DNA of 64,000 nucleotides from Ralstonia pickettii (GTDB taxonomy: Bacteria > Pseudomonadota > Gammaproteobacteria > Burkholderiales > Burkholderiaceae). The stretch's first letter is position 1. The number at the start of each line of letters is the position of its first letter. The position numbers and the translations under genes were made by a program. Location of the stretch: the NCBI RefSeq assembly GCF_030582395.1, contig NZ_CP104382.1, positions 248,001-312,000 of the forward strand. Direction: 5' to 3'. The notes under the pieces were generated by a model. It was not told where the DNA came from. It saw nothing but the letters and a program-made list of their open reading frames with translations, and searched no databases. This document shows, piece by piece, positions 1-7,911 of the stretch.

Positions 1-329
1 ACCTTGGCACTGGCAGCCTGCAGCGCGGCTTCCAGTGCTCGGGCAGCGTCCGTGGGGAAGAGATTCCACTCGCGGCCATCCTCTACGGATGCCTGGCGCT
101 CCGCCAGTCCCTTGGCGACCAGGCCATCGACAAGACGCGTGGCGGTGGGCCGCGCAATACCCAGCACCTCGGCCAGTTCGCGGTTGAGCACGCCGGGCCG
201 CTTGAGCACCACGCGCAGCACAAAGCCTTGCGGCGGCGTCAGGCCGAACGGCGCGTACGCTGCCGTCCATTCACGTTCGACGGAGCGCGCCAGCGCGGTG
301 GTGTTGAAGTACAGGCAGTGATCGAACAT
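1..329 (-). CDS. MarR-family transcriptional regulator (C-terminus beyond window)
   Basis: The reverse strand reads from an ATG at 329 and stays open to the window edge, giving about 109 residues. The product begins MFDHCLYFNTTALAR and continues into a winged-helix segment (PGVLNRELAEVLGIARPT, then TRLVDGLVAKGLAER), which is the MarR recognition-helix and wing pattern. A role as a DNA-binding repressor that senses a small ligand is family knowledge; its target is not visible here. The gene is cut at the left edge, so the C-terminal dimerisation helix is missing from view. It lies 74 bp from the stop of the next gene, on the same strand and downstream of it, so the two may be co-transcribed. 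Confidence 0.8.
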   Translation of the reverse strand, partial: MFDHCLYFNTTALARSVEREWTAAYAPFGLTPPQGFVLRVVLKRPGVLNRELAEVLGIARPTATRLVDGLVAKGLAERQASVEDGREWNLFPTDAARALEAALQAASAK

Positions 330-403
330 GGGCGGGAGTCTAGCGGTGGATCATTAGCGATGCAACGAATTTTTCCGCCTGTCGATGTGCGTGAGCCACA
401 CGT

Positions 404-2002
404 TTAGGGGGCTGTTTCTGTCGTGTGCGCAAGCTGCTTCAGCGCCTGAACGAAGTACGCGCGGTCGTACGGCGCCAGGTCTTGCATGGCTTGCGAGAGG
501 CGGTCCATCGCCGTGCGCGCGGTCGCGTGATCGCGGTCTGCGTGGGCAAACCACGCCAGTTCCAGCAGCAACCCGCTCACTTGCACGTGGCCGTAGCGAT
601 GCCGGCCGCTGTCGTGTTCGCGCAGGCGCAATGCCGCCACGTCGGCCCAGCGCTGCGGCCAGTAGCGCGCGTCAAAGGCTTCGGAGAACGGGCCGGCCTG
701 CGTGCGCAGGTCGGTCAACGTGAGGGCCGGGCGGTGTGTGTCGGCGCGTGCAATGCGCATCAGCGCAATGGCATTCCATGCCGATTGCAGCGGCCCACCG
801 TTGCGTAGCGCCTGCCATTCGCTCATGGCCAGCCAGCGGACGGCATCGACCGTGCCGTCGGCATGCTGCGCGTTGCCAAGCACATCGCGCAGCAGCCAGC
901 ACGTCATGCCGAGGTTGGCGGCAACTTGTTGCACGGCGTCGGAGGCCTGGCTTTCCAGCGCAGCAGCCAGCGCGGTTTCGAACTGCGCGACGATGCGCTG
1001 CGCGGCCTGCACGCGTACGTCCGGTGCAATGCTGTAGGGTTCCGCGTAGAGCAGGCGGGCGCGCTCGATGAGTGCGCTCAGGTTGTTCCACTCGAAGCGG
1101 ATCTGCGGGTGATAGCGCAGCAGGCTGCGGCCGGGCTCGGCGTCGGCCAGACGGGCGAGCAGGCCGGCAGCAAGATCCAGGTCGCGGCGGTCATAGGCGC
1201 ACCATGCCGTGACGATGCGCTCCATGGCGGCGAGGTAATCGTTGCCCAGCACATGGCGCTGTCGGCGGTGCGCGCGCAGTTGCGAGAGCAGGGCGCTCGC
1301 GCGTGTCGAGTCGCCCAGGCGGCGTGCGGCCATTGCCTCGCCCAGGGTAACGAGGGCGCGCTGGAAGTCGTTGTCGGCAGCGTCACCTGCGTGACGTAAG
1401 GCGAGCAGGGCACCGCCGCGTTCCGTGTCGGAGGCGCTCGTGCCGGTGCCCAGCGCATGCAGCAGGCGGCCTTCGCGCATGGCGTGGCGCGCAGTCAGAA
1501 ACGCGTGCCAGAAGGCGGGGTTGGGCGTGCCGGGAGCCGGGCCGGACAGCGCGCTGGCGTTTGCTTCGGTGCTGATGTCTGTGCTGCCTTCCGGCGCGGT
1601 GATGCCGAGAAAGGCGCGCACATCGGCGTCATCGGCAATGCGCCCTTCCACAACGCAGACCACGCGCCCGGCGTCTTCAGGTGTGAGCCAGAACGGGCCC
1701 TGGCTGCGCTTGTCTGCGTTGAGGAAGCGCGGCTCGCGGTCGCGCTGTTCGCCCCAGCCTGCCTGCACGCCCCAGTTCTGCCAGTCGCGAAAGGCGCGGC
1801 TGATCATCATGCGCTGCGTGCTGGCGTCCGACACGGCGCCACGCAGGTCGGCCAGACGCACCAGCGGTTGTTCCGGCGATAGCCGATGCGCGTAGGCCAG
1901 GCGCACAAGCAGCCAAAGGCTCTGGAACGGTGCACGCCTGCCGTCGACGGTTTGCGGCGTGGTCAGTTCCACATGAAGTGGCGGCAGCGTGGATGGCGTC
2001 AT
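404..2002 (-). CDS. RP3-like regulator divergent from the OXA beta-lactamase gene
   Basis: This is a 532-residue cytoplasmic protein with no signal peptide. The N-terminal 100 residues look like a DNA-binding or winged region (SLWLLVRLAYAHRLSP, SRAFRDWQNWGVQAG). The rest is an Ala/Leu/Arg-rich helical repeat region resembling TPR-like scaffolds. From memory, R. pickettii carries a divergent gene called RP3, about 190 bp upstream of blaOXA-60, whose 532-residue product is needed for induction of both chromosomal OXA enzymes. The ATG at 2002 gives exactly 532 residues and lies 188 bp from the bla start, so I chose it over the upstream ATG at 2038 (544 residues). The function assignment rests on that recollection and on position; the fold itself is not recognised. 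Confidence 0.72.
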   Translation of the reverse strand: MTPSTLPPLHVELTTPQTVDGRRAPFQSLWLLVRLAYAHRLSPEQPLVRLADLRGAVSDASTQRMMISRAFRDWQNWGVQAGWGEQRDREPRFLNADKRSQGPFWLTPEDAGRVVCVVEGRIADDADVRAFLGITAPEGSTDISTEANASALSGPAPGTPNPAFWHAFLTARHAMREGRLLHALGTGTSASDTERGGALLALRHAGDAADNDFQRALVTLGEAMAARRLGDSTRASALLSQLRAHRRQRHVLGNDYLAAMERIVTAWCAYDRRDLDLAAGLLARLADAEPGRSLLRYHPQIRFEWNNLSALIERARLLYAEPYSIAPDVRVQAAQRIVAQFETALAAALESQASDAVQQVAANLGMTCWLLRDVLGNAQHADGTVDAVRWLAMSEWQALRNGGPLQSAWNAIALMRIARADTHRPALTLTDLRTQAGPFSEAFDARYWPQRWADVAALRLREHDSGRHRYGHVQVSGLLLELAWFAHADRDHATARTAMDRLSQAMQDLAPYDRAYFVQALKQLAHTTETAP

Positions 2003-2189
2003 ACGGCAGCGGGGACAAGACACAAGCGTGGCCGCCATTGTGCGCCAAGCCGCCTGTTACAGGCGTTACGCGCGTGACGTGCCGCGAGGCTTGTGCGCTG
2101 GCCGCAGCGCCGGGCCGCTTCTACGATGCGCAGCGCTGGCTGTGCAGACGCCCGCCGGCAATCACCCACAACATCAAAGGAGCTGTCTC

Positions 2190-3005
2190 ATGCTGTCTTG
2201 CTGCTCGAAGACCTTCGCGTTCGCCTTGATGGCCTGCATGCTGGCAACAAGCGCCGCCACTGCCCGCGCCGAGCTGGTCGTGCGTAACGACCTCAAGCGC
2301 GTGTTCGACGCCGCCGGCGTCTCAGGCACCTTCGTGCTGATGGACATCAGCGCCGACCGGACCTATGTCGTCGACCCGGCGCGGGCCGCGCGACGCTTCC
2401 ATCCGGCCTCCACGTTCAAGATCCCGAATAGTCTGATCGCCTTCGACACCGGCGCCGTGCGCGACGACCAGGAAGTGCTGCCCTACGGCGGCAAGCCGCA
2501 ATCCTTCAAGCAGTGGGAGCACGACATGGCATTGCCCGAAGCGATTCGCCTATCCGCCGTGCCGATCTACCAGGAAGTGGCGCGCCGCGTGGGTTTCGAG
2601 CGCATGCAGGCCTACGTCGATGCGTTCGACTACGGCAATCGCCAGCTCGGCAGCGTGATCGACCAGTTCTGGCTGCGTGGCCCGCTGGAGATTTCTGCAC
2701 TTGAAGAGGCGCGCTTCGCCAGCCGCGTGGCGCTCAAGCAGTTGCCGGTGAAGCCCCGCACGTGGGACATGGTCCACCGCATGCTGTTGATCGAGCAGCA
2801 GGGCGACGCCGCGCTGTATGCCAAGACGGGCGTTGCCACGGAGTATCAGCCGGAGATCGGCTGGTGGGTCGGTTGGGTCGAGCGTGCCGGGCGCGTGTAT
2901 GCCTTCGCGCTGAACATCGACATGCCGCGCGAGGGCGACATGGCCAAGCGCATTCCGCTGGGCAAGCAGTTGATGCAGGCGCTGGAGGTGTGGCCGACGC
3001 TGTGA
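2190..3005 (+). CDS. bla: Class D beta-lactamase, OXA-60 family
   Basis: This 271-residue periplasmic serine beta-lactamase hydrolyses beta-lactam antibiotics. A signal peptide covers roughly residues 1-27 and ends near ATARA. All class D motifs are present: the nucleophile motif STFK at 74-77 (Lys77 would be the carboxylated lysine), SAV at 122-124, YGN at 148-150 and KTG at 212-214. Length and sequence match the intrinsic OXA-60 enzymes of Ralstonia. The start at 2190 is set by AAAGGAG (2176-2182), eight bases upstream, and by the signal peptide; the frame is open further upstream but without a signal. The divergent RP3-like gene suggests inducible expression. The allele number and spectrum cannot be read from sequence alone. 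Confidence 0.95.
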   Translation: MLSCCSKTFAFALMACMLATSAATARAELVVRNDLKRVFDAAGVSGTFVLMDISADRTYVVDPARAARRFHPASTFKIPNSLIAFDTGAVRDDQEVLPYGGKPQSFKQWEHDMALPEAIRLSAVPIYQEVARRVGFERMQAYVDAFDYGNRQLGSVIDQFWLRGPLEISALEEARFASRVALKQLPVKPRTWDMVHRMLLIEQQGDAALYAKTGVATEYQPEIGWWVGWVERAGRVYAFALNIDMPREGDMAKRIPLGKQLMQALEVWPTL

Positions 3006-3084
3006 CACACGGGCCTGCTGCTTTCTCAATCTGACCCGCAATCAGGGATGCCCGCAATCCACAATGAGATGAATTCGGAGGACG

Positions 3085-3213
3085 ATGAAAATCGTAAAAA
3101 ACTATTGCGCCGATCCGTCTGAAGGCGGCCGGATGCAACACAACGGGGGTCCTCATGTTGAAGGTCTACACGGCTACGGCTGTCGCCCTGGCGGCGGCCG
3201 TCGGAGCGAATAG
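3085..3213 (+). CDS. Possible small ORF overlapping the fimbrial-like gene start
   Basis: An ATG at 3085 follows a strong ribosome binding site (CGGAGG, 3075-3080) and opens a 42-residue frame starting MKIVKNYCADPSEGGR. It ends at a TAG inside the next gene, overlapping it by 59 bp in another frame. The predicted product is Gly/Arg-rich towards its end and resembles no known family, so it may simply be a leader that couples translation to the 3155 gene, whose own Shine-Dalgarno is weak. This is a low-confidence candidate. Confidence 0.22.
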   Translation: MKIVKNYCADPSEGGRMQHNGGPHVEGLHGYGCRPGGGRRSE

Positions 3214-3598
3214 TGTGCTCGCAGGTGGCAGCCACGACGGCGTGATCTATTTCACCGGGGCCATCGTCGAGGCCGGGTTCCATGTGCAGCCTGCACTGCA
3301 GGTGACCGGCGCGAGCGAGGGCGTCCAGCCGCGTCGTTCTGTGTCCGGCGATCAGGTGGTGTTGGACTTTCGCTCGACAGCGGTACGGGTGGTGCCGGTC
3401 GATGTGTCGGTGGAGGCCCGCGCAGCCTCGTCGCTCAGGCCGCTGCGGGTGAGTGATGCAGGCGGCAAGGCAGACGTCCTGGTCAAATACGGCGGCTTCA
3501 AGGGCAACTTGCTCGCGGCAAACAACGGCACCTTGACCTTATCCCGCGCACCGGGAGCGGAATCAGCGCTCGCGGTGGTGACACTGTCCTACCAGTAA
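3155..3598 (+). CDS. Secreted fimbrial-subunit-like protein
   Basis: This 147-residue protein has a signal peptide (residues 1-23, ending NSVLA). The mature part opens GGSHDGVIYFTGAIVEAGF and ends in VVTLSYQ. Both resemble the conserved first strand and the C-terminal alternating hydrophobic strand of type 1 (chaperone-usher) pilin domains. The Cys pair typical of pilins is absent: no Cys remains after the signal. No usher or chaperone gene lies nearby. It sits alone between bla and a hairpin terminator. The family link is inferred from end motifs only, and it could be an unrelated secreted beta-sandwich protein. The start follows GGGGG at a short distance. Confidence 0.6.
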   Translation: MLKVYTATAVALAAAVGANSVLAGGSHDGVIYFTGAIVEAGFHVQPALQVTGASEGVQPRRSVSGDQVVLDFRSTAVRVVPVDVSVEARAASSLRPLRVSDAGGKADVLVKYGGFKGNLLAANNGTLTLSRAPGAESALAVVTLSYQ

Positions 3599-3600
3599 GG

Positions 3601-3627
3601 AACAAGGCGGGAGTGCACCGCCTTGTT
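3601..3627 (+). terminator. Hairpin terminator after the fimbrial-like gene
   Basis: A perfect 10-bp inverted repeat (AACAAGGCGG / CCGCCTTGTT) with a 7-nt loop begins two bases after the stop codon. There is no strong T tract, so termination could be weak or the hairpin may only stabilise the 3' end. Confidence 0.6.
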
Positions 3628-3745
3628 CGTTGACAGCCGCGATGGCCTTGGCGACGCCACCGGCGGTTGGATTGGAACGGGTGCGGAGTCCAGATGCCAA
3701 GCGCCCCGTCGGAGGAGCGAGGGGGCGTCAGCCGTCCAAAGTCCT

Positions 3746-4909
3746 TCAGTTCAACCCGGCCGGGTTGGAGATTCGGAGCCTCCACCCACCGTCGCGGCCC
3801 TTTTCCATCACTTGCGTCGCGGTGCCGCGCTCTTCGTGATCGCGGCCGTCCGGTAGCGTCACGTTCAGGGTCCAGTCGAGCAGGACGAGGGCTATGTCGC
3901 CGCTCGTCAAGACGCGGCGCACTTCGTTCCGGATACGCGGGCGTAGTGGCAGCAACTGCGCCAGGCCGGCGCGCAAACTGCCGGGGCTTTCCTGCACCAC
4001 CTCGCCATTCGTCATCCGCATCGTGGCTTGATTGCTGAACAAGCCGAGCACGGCATCGAGATCGCCGGCGTTCAACGCGGCATCGAAAGCGGCCGGAACC
4101 TGATCGGGCGAGCGGCATGCGACCGACTTGTTTTCGATCGCCGCGACAAATTGCCCAATGATCCGCGCCACCTCAGCCGGGGCTTCCAGCGGCGACAAGT
4201 GTCCCGTTCCGGGCAGGACGTGCATCGCCGCATGCGGAATGCGCGGCAACAGTTCTGCCTGGAGTGTTGCGATGCGATCGACCTGGTCGAGCTCGCCAGA
4301 GATGACGATTGTCGGTGCGTCGATAGACGTTGTTGCCGCAGTAATGTCTTCGCGCATGGCCAGCTCGGGCCAAGCCGATTTGGCCTGCGGCGCGCCCCTC
4401 AGACTGTCTTCGATGACTTGCTCGCGGTAAGCGGCGTCGAGCGGTTTCGCGGTCAACACGTGATCGATCACGAATTCCACTGACTCGCGCGTTTGATAGG
4501 CGCCCGTCAATGTCGCCCGCTGGGCGTCGGAAAGCAGCATCGGCGACGGCGGCGACGGCGCGACCAGTACGAGACCTTCCAGGCCGTTCGGCCGGCGCGA
4601 TGCCATCAGTTGGGCAACCTTTCCCCCCATCGAATGACCGACCAGAACATAGCGGCGTAGACCTAGGGCTTCGATAACGCCTTCGGCGTCGGCGGCGAGA
4701 TCAGCAATGCCGTAGTGGTCGGCGGGCGCCTCGGAGTCGCCCCAGCCCCGGTGATCGGTTGCAACGATCCTGTACCGGTCAGCCAGTTCGTCTGCTACCG
4801 CATCCCATGTTCGCGCCGAGCCACCGTAGTAGTGCAGGAACACCAGGGCCAGCTCGCCGTTGCCCCGCTGTTTGACGTGAATGTGCGTGCCGTTCGAATC
4901 GATCACCAT
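3746..4909 (-). CDS. Alpha/beta hydrolase fused to an NTF2/SnoaL-like domain
   Basis: The product has 387 residues from the ATG at 4909. An alpha/beta hydrolase domain fills about residues 1-265. It has an oxyanion segment HYYGG, nucleophile elbow GHSMGG (Ser93), acid in SGELDQVD, and catalytic His in GTGHLSPLE. A C-terminal segment (about 270-387, DQVPAAFDAALNAGDLDAV, DWTLNVTLPDG) looks like a SnoaL/NTF2 cone fold, which normally binds small ligands or acts as an isomerase. The fusion of both is unusual. The start at 4909 is preferred over the ATG at 4939 because AGGGGC lies upstream and the hydrolase fold begins there. It is divergent from a LysR gene, which may control it. The substrate is unknown. 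Confidence 0.85.
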   Translation of the reverse strand: MVIDSNGTHIHVKQRGNGELALVFLHYYGGSARTWDAVADELADRYRIVATDHRGWGDSEAPADHYGIADLAADAEGVIEALGLRRYVLVGHSMGGKVAQLMASRRPNGLEGLVLVAPSPPSPMLLSDAQRATLTGAYQTRESVEFVIDHVLTAKPLDAAYREQVIEDSLRGAPQAKSAWPELAMREDITAATTSIDAPTIVISGELDQVDRIATLQAELLPRIPHAAMHVLPGTGHLSPLEAPAEVARIIGQFVAAIENKSVACRSPDQVPAAFDAALNAGDLDAVLGLFSNQATMRMTNGEVVQESPGSLRAGLAQLLPLRPRIRNEVRRVLTSGDIALVLLDWTLNVTLPDGRDHEERGTATQVMEKGRDGGWRLRISNPAGLN

Positions 4910-4992
4910 GTTTGTGCCCCTGTCCGTTCGTTGATGCACGCATCGTAGATTCGATTTTGTCGTTTGATAATCTGTCGATCCGACTATTCAGC

Positions 4993-5009
4993 CGATAATG
5001 CTGTTATCG
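4993..5009. promoter_or_regulatory. Palindrome in the hydrolase/LysR divergent promoter
   Basis: A perfect inverted repeat CGATAA-TGCTG-TTATCG lies 15 bp before the LysR ATG and within the 114-bp divergent intergenic region. It is a plausible autoregulatory operator; binding is inferred from position only. Confidence 0.4.
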
Positions 5010-5023
5010 AATTGGAGGGCAAC

Positions 5024-5941
5024 ATGGACCGGCTTACAAGCCTCGGCGTATTCGTCGCCGCTGTGGAGGAGGGCAGTCTGGCCGCGGCGGCGCGCCGCTT
5101 TGGGCTGTCGGCAGCGATGGCCGGCAAGCACGTGAGTGCCATCGAGGCCGATCTGAATGCGCGGCTGCTCCACCGCACCACACGGCGCTTGAGCCTGACC
5201 GATACAGGCCAGACCTACTACGAACGCTGCAAGCGAATTCTCGAAGCCTTCGATGAAGCGAGGCGGGAAGCGAGCGATTCCCAAGGCGCGGCCCGTGGTG
5301 TGTTGCGCATCGCGGCGCCCGTCACGTTCGGCGCGATGCACCTGGGTGAGGTCGTGGCGCGCTACATGGAGGACCACCCGAACGTCACTGTGGAGGCGCA
5401 GCTGGGTGACCGCTATGTCGATCTCATCGATGCGGGCGTTGACGTGGCGATCCGGATCGGACGGTTGGAGGCGCCTGGGCTTGCGACGCGCAGGCTCGCC
5501 CCCTGCCGAATGGTCGTGTGTGCCTCGCCCGCCTATCTCGAGCGCCACGGAACGCCCCGCAGGCCGGAAGAATTGCTGAGCGCGCAACGACTGGTGTTCA
5601 GCGAGGCCGTGTCGGCCGGAGATTGGACACTACGCGACCACGAGAATCGCGCGCACGTCATCGACGGACCTTGCCGGATGGCGGCCAACAACACACAGAT
5701 GCTGCTCGCTGCCGCTGTTGCGGGAGCCGGTATCGCGTACGGCCCGACCTTCGTGTTCGGCGGGCACATCCGGCGCGGCGAGCTTGTGGAGCTGCTGCCA
5801 GCCTATCGCCCCGCGGAGCTGACGATTCACGCGGTCTACCCCAGTACGCGACGCATTCCGTTGAAGGTGCGTCGGTTTGTCGACTACCTCGTCGAGACGT
5901 TCGGGGATGACCCGCCCTGGGATCGCAAGGGCATGTCTTAG
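5024..5941 (+). CDS. LysR-family transcriptional regulator
   Basis: This 305-residue regulator has an N-terminal winged HTH (MDRLTSLGVFVAAVEEGSL, then AAARRFGLSAAMAGKHVSAI) and a C-terminal periplasmic-binding-like effector domain (GVLRIAAPVTFG, DVAIRIGRL, AAVAGAGIAYGP). It belongs to the CrgA/DmlR-like LysR branch. The ATG at 5024 is chosen because GGAGGG (5014-5019) lies just upstream and because LysR proteins begin directly with this helix; an upstream ATG at 4964 would add a non-conserved leader. It is divergent from the hydrolase fusion gene and likely regulates it. The effector is unknown. Confidence 0.9.
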   Translation: MDRLTSLGVFVAAVEEGSLAAAARRFGLSAAMAGKHVSAIEADLNARLLHRTTRRLSLTDTGQTYYERCKRILEAFDEARREASDSQGAARGVLRIAAPVTFGAMHLGEVVARYMEDHPNVTVEAQLGDRYVDLIDAGVDVAIRIGRLEAPGLATRRLAPCRMVVCASPAYLERHGTPRRPEELLSAQRLVFSEAVSAGDWTLRDHENRAHVIDGPCRMAANNTQMLLAAAVAGAGIAYGPTFVFGGHIRRGELVELLPAYRPAELTIHAVYPSTRRIPLKVRRFVDYLVETFGDDPPWDRKGMS

Positions 5942-6255
5942 AAGGCGGCCGGCATCTTCATCAACCACATTTGGCCAATAGCAGCCCGCCACAACGCCTC
6001 GAACGAATCAGAGACGGGAACAGGAACGGTCTTGCGTTATTGTGCCGCCTACGCGTTATTCCATCCGTCATGGGTCATCGAGGCCGATAGAGCGCGGCGT
6101 CCTGAGATCACGAAAACGACGGACTTCTCGGACGCGCTCATCTCTCGTTCCCTCGACATTCCTGATCAATACGTATCTGTGAATGGATTGTAGAGCCCAG
6201 GTTTCGAGCAGGGTGCGCCGAGTGCCCCTGGGCCGCTCCCGGCCGAGAACAGAGG
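5942..6255. other. Intergenic region without a recognisable gene
   Basis: This 314-bp stretch between the LysR stop and the convergent SRAP stop holds no ORF with a ribosome binding site. One open frame of about 55 codons (6034-6193) has no good start and no recognisable motif; it could be a gene remnant. No clear terminator hairpin with a T tract was seen. Confidence 0.5.
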
Positions 6256-7191
6256 TTACGTTGAAAGCCGATGCGCGTAATACAGACGCAGCTTGTCCTC
6301 AAGAATTGCATCTACCGCGTCGAGGTCGCGTGGTTCCGGGTTCAACCAGGCATCAATGTTCTCCGGCTTGATCGGGATCGGTACGCGGTCGTGCCCCGTT
6401 GCCGCAATCTCCGGCGGCGGATCGTCGGTGATGATGGCGAACGACAGCAGATCCTTCTCGCCGGGCTTGGTCGCGCGCCAGTGTGACCACACGCAGGCGA
6501 CCAGCAGCGTCTGCGGCGGGTCGGGGCGGAATTCGAGCACGAGGTTTTTGCCGTCTGGCCCGGTCACGTTCTCATAGAACGCGTCGACCAGGACAAGGCC
6601 GTGCGTGTGGCCGTATTGGCCTTTCCAGAAGCCGCGCAGGTTGTCGCGGCGGGCGTTGTAGGTGCCGGGATACTGCTCGTAGTAGAAGGCCGGTTTGCCG
6701 GCGGGGCGGCACTGGTAGCGCATCGGTTTGACGACCCGCCGGCCGTTCTCCATCACCATCACGGGCGCGTACCAGCCGGGGTAGATGCGCGAGTCGCGCG
6801 GCTTGAGCTCGGTGCTCTTCAGCTCTTCGAGCTTGCCCTTTGCCGCCGCGATCTTGTTGGTGGCGATGCGGACGTCTTCAGCGGCTTTCTTGGTGGCCTT
6901 GGCGGCGAGGGATTGCTGGGCTTTCTCCAGCCGGTCGGTCTGCTTGGCCAGCTCCTGCAGCAGCGCGATTTCGTCTGCGGCCATGCGCGCGCGGATGACC
7001 TCGGCGATTTTCTTTTCTTCCTCTGTCTCGGGCGATTCGAGGAAATGCGTGGTCATCGCCCTCGGCACGCGCATCTTCGGGTTGGAGAAGTACTCCATCA
7101 CCATCCGCGTGAAGTCGTCGAGCGACATGACGGCGCCGTACTCGTGTACGAACCGTCGATAGTCGGCTTCGATTTGGGCGGAGTAGCACAT
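6256..7191 (-). CDS. SOS response-associated peptidase (SRAP/HMCES-YedK family) with coiled-coil insertion
   Basis: This 311-residue protein starts MCYSAQ. Cys2 becomes the N-terminal nucleophile after Met removal, the residue that SRAP proteins use to form a thiazolidine crosslink with abasic sites in single-stranded DNA. Equivalents of the other YedK active-site residues are visible: Asn179 in YNARRDN, Glu207 in DAFYENV and His267 in TGHDRVPI. Residues about 55-130 form an extra Glu/Lys/Ala-rich coiled-coil segment not present in YedK, which has about 220 residues. It is the third gene after a consensus LexA box and two small genes, 49 bp after the second. DNA-damage induction is therefore inferred. 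A role in abasic-site protection is family knowledge. Confidence 0.88.
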   Translation of the reverse strand: MCYSAQIEADYRRFVHEYGAVMSLDDFTRMVMEYFSNPKMRVPRAMTTHFLESPETEEEKKIAEVIRARMAADEIALLQELAKQTDRLEKAQQSLAAKATKKAAEDVRIATNKIAAAKGKLEELKSTELKPRDSRIYPGWYAPVMVMENGRRVVKPMRYQCRPAGKPAFYYEQYPGTYNARRDNLRGFWKGQYGHTHGLVLVDAFYENVTGPDGKNLVLEFRPDPPQTLLVACVWSHWRATKPGEKDLLSFAIITDDPPPEIAATGHDRVPIPIKPENIDAWLNPEPRDLDAVDAILEDKLRLYYAHRLST

Positions 7192-7240
7192 GGGCGCGGG
7201 GCTCCCGGGCTGGCTGCCTGATCATACGCCGCGGGGCGGC

Positions 7241-7534
7241 TTATCTCCGGTCGCCCGGCGGTCGCTCGCCCCTGATCTTGACGATCATCTCGGGCAGCCA
7301 GTCCTCCTGTTGCAGCGCTAGACGCAGGTTCAGCAAAGCAGCGCCGAGCGGGTTGTCCGGGTAGACAAAGTACTCTTCCGTTTCCAAGCGCCATGCGTGA
7401 TAGCCGATGACGTGGAGGGCGCGGATCTCCCACAAGAGCCGCAAGACGGTTTCGTTGTCGCGGTGCTGTTCGGTCAGCTTGTGGAGCTCAGCAAGGGTGA
7501 GCGCGGGAAAGCGCTTGCGGATAGGGTTCGACAT
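7241..7534 (-). CDS. Small SOS-operon protein B, unknown function
   Basis: This 97-residue soluble protein begins MSNPIRKRFPALTLAELHKL. It shares a pattern with the gene just upstream: an N-terminal (R/Y)PAL-x-L segment, then V-x-RL-x-x-E-(V/I)-x-AL, and a C-terminal A-x-x-x-W helix. The two are tandem paralogues. It is highly charged with no membrane segment, signal peptide or catalytic motif. It starts 10 bp after the stop of protein A and 49 bp precede the SRAP gene, so all three look co-transcribed from the LexA-box promoter. I do not recognise the family. A damage-response accessory role is inferred only from the operon. Confidence 0.72.
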   Translation of the reverse strand: MSNPIRKRFPALTLAELHKLTEQHRDNETVLRLLWEIRALHVIGYHAWRLETEEYFVYPDNPLGAALLNLRLALQQEDWLPEMIVKIRGERPPGDRR

Positions 7535-7544
7535 GGGCGCACCG

Positions 7545-7883
7545 TCACCATTTGCGGTTGCGGCGCATCGCCCGACGGTCCTGCGGGGCGGGTTCTTTGG
7601 GGAGAGCGGCGCGATAGGCGTCGCGTTGTGCGAGTTCCTCTTGGAACCACGTCTCCGCCGCAAGCTCGCGGTGCAACGCCGCGACGGCAATGCCGAACGC
7701 GTCTGTCCGACCGCCCGGCCCCGCCGCCTCCGCCACTTGGTTTACACGAAAGACAAGGTTACGCAGCGCTTGCACCTCCATCACCAGCCGGCGCACGACG
7801 GGGTCGTGGCCATAGCGGTCGCCGATGGCCTTCAGTTGCTCGGTGCTGAGCGCGGGATATTCGATGCGGAGGGGATAGGGCAT
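7545..7883 (-). CDS. Small SOS-operon protein A, unknown function
   Basis: This 112-residue soluble protein is the first gene of the LexA-box operon. It has an N-terminal region RIEYPALSTEQLKAIGDRY, a central helix with VVRRLVMEVQALRN, and a basic tail ending RRAMRRNRKW that could contact nucleic acid. It is paralogous to the next gene (protein B), with a shared PAL-x-L and E-x-x-AL layout. The ATG at 7883 lies 8 bp from the edge of the LexA palindrome. No clear Shine-Dalgarno is visible, so the leader is very short. No known domain is recognised. Confidence 0.72.
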   Translation of the reverse strand: MPYPLRIEYPALSTEQLKAIGDRYGHDPVVRRLVMEVQALRNLVFRVNQVAEAAGPGGRTDAFGIAVAALHRELAAETWFQEELAQRDAYRAALPKEPAPQDRRAMRRNRKW

Positions 7884-7891
7884 GGTGCGAG

Positions 7892-7911
7892 TACTGTATT
7901 TTTATACAGTA
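7892..7911 (-). promoter_or_regulatory. LexA (SOS) box
   Basis: The 20-bp site TACTGT-N8-ACAGTA contains the core CTGT-N8-ACAG with an all-A/T centre and matches the E. coli SOS consensus at nearly every position. It is placed so that LexA binding would block the overlapping promoter of the three-gene operon ending in SRAP. Confidence 0.9.

Noticed and set aside
5942..6255. Coding remnant of about 55 codons
   Set aside because: No start codon with a binding site and no recognisable motif; noted only as intergenic.
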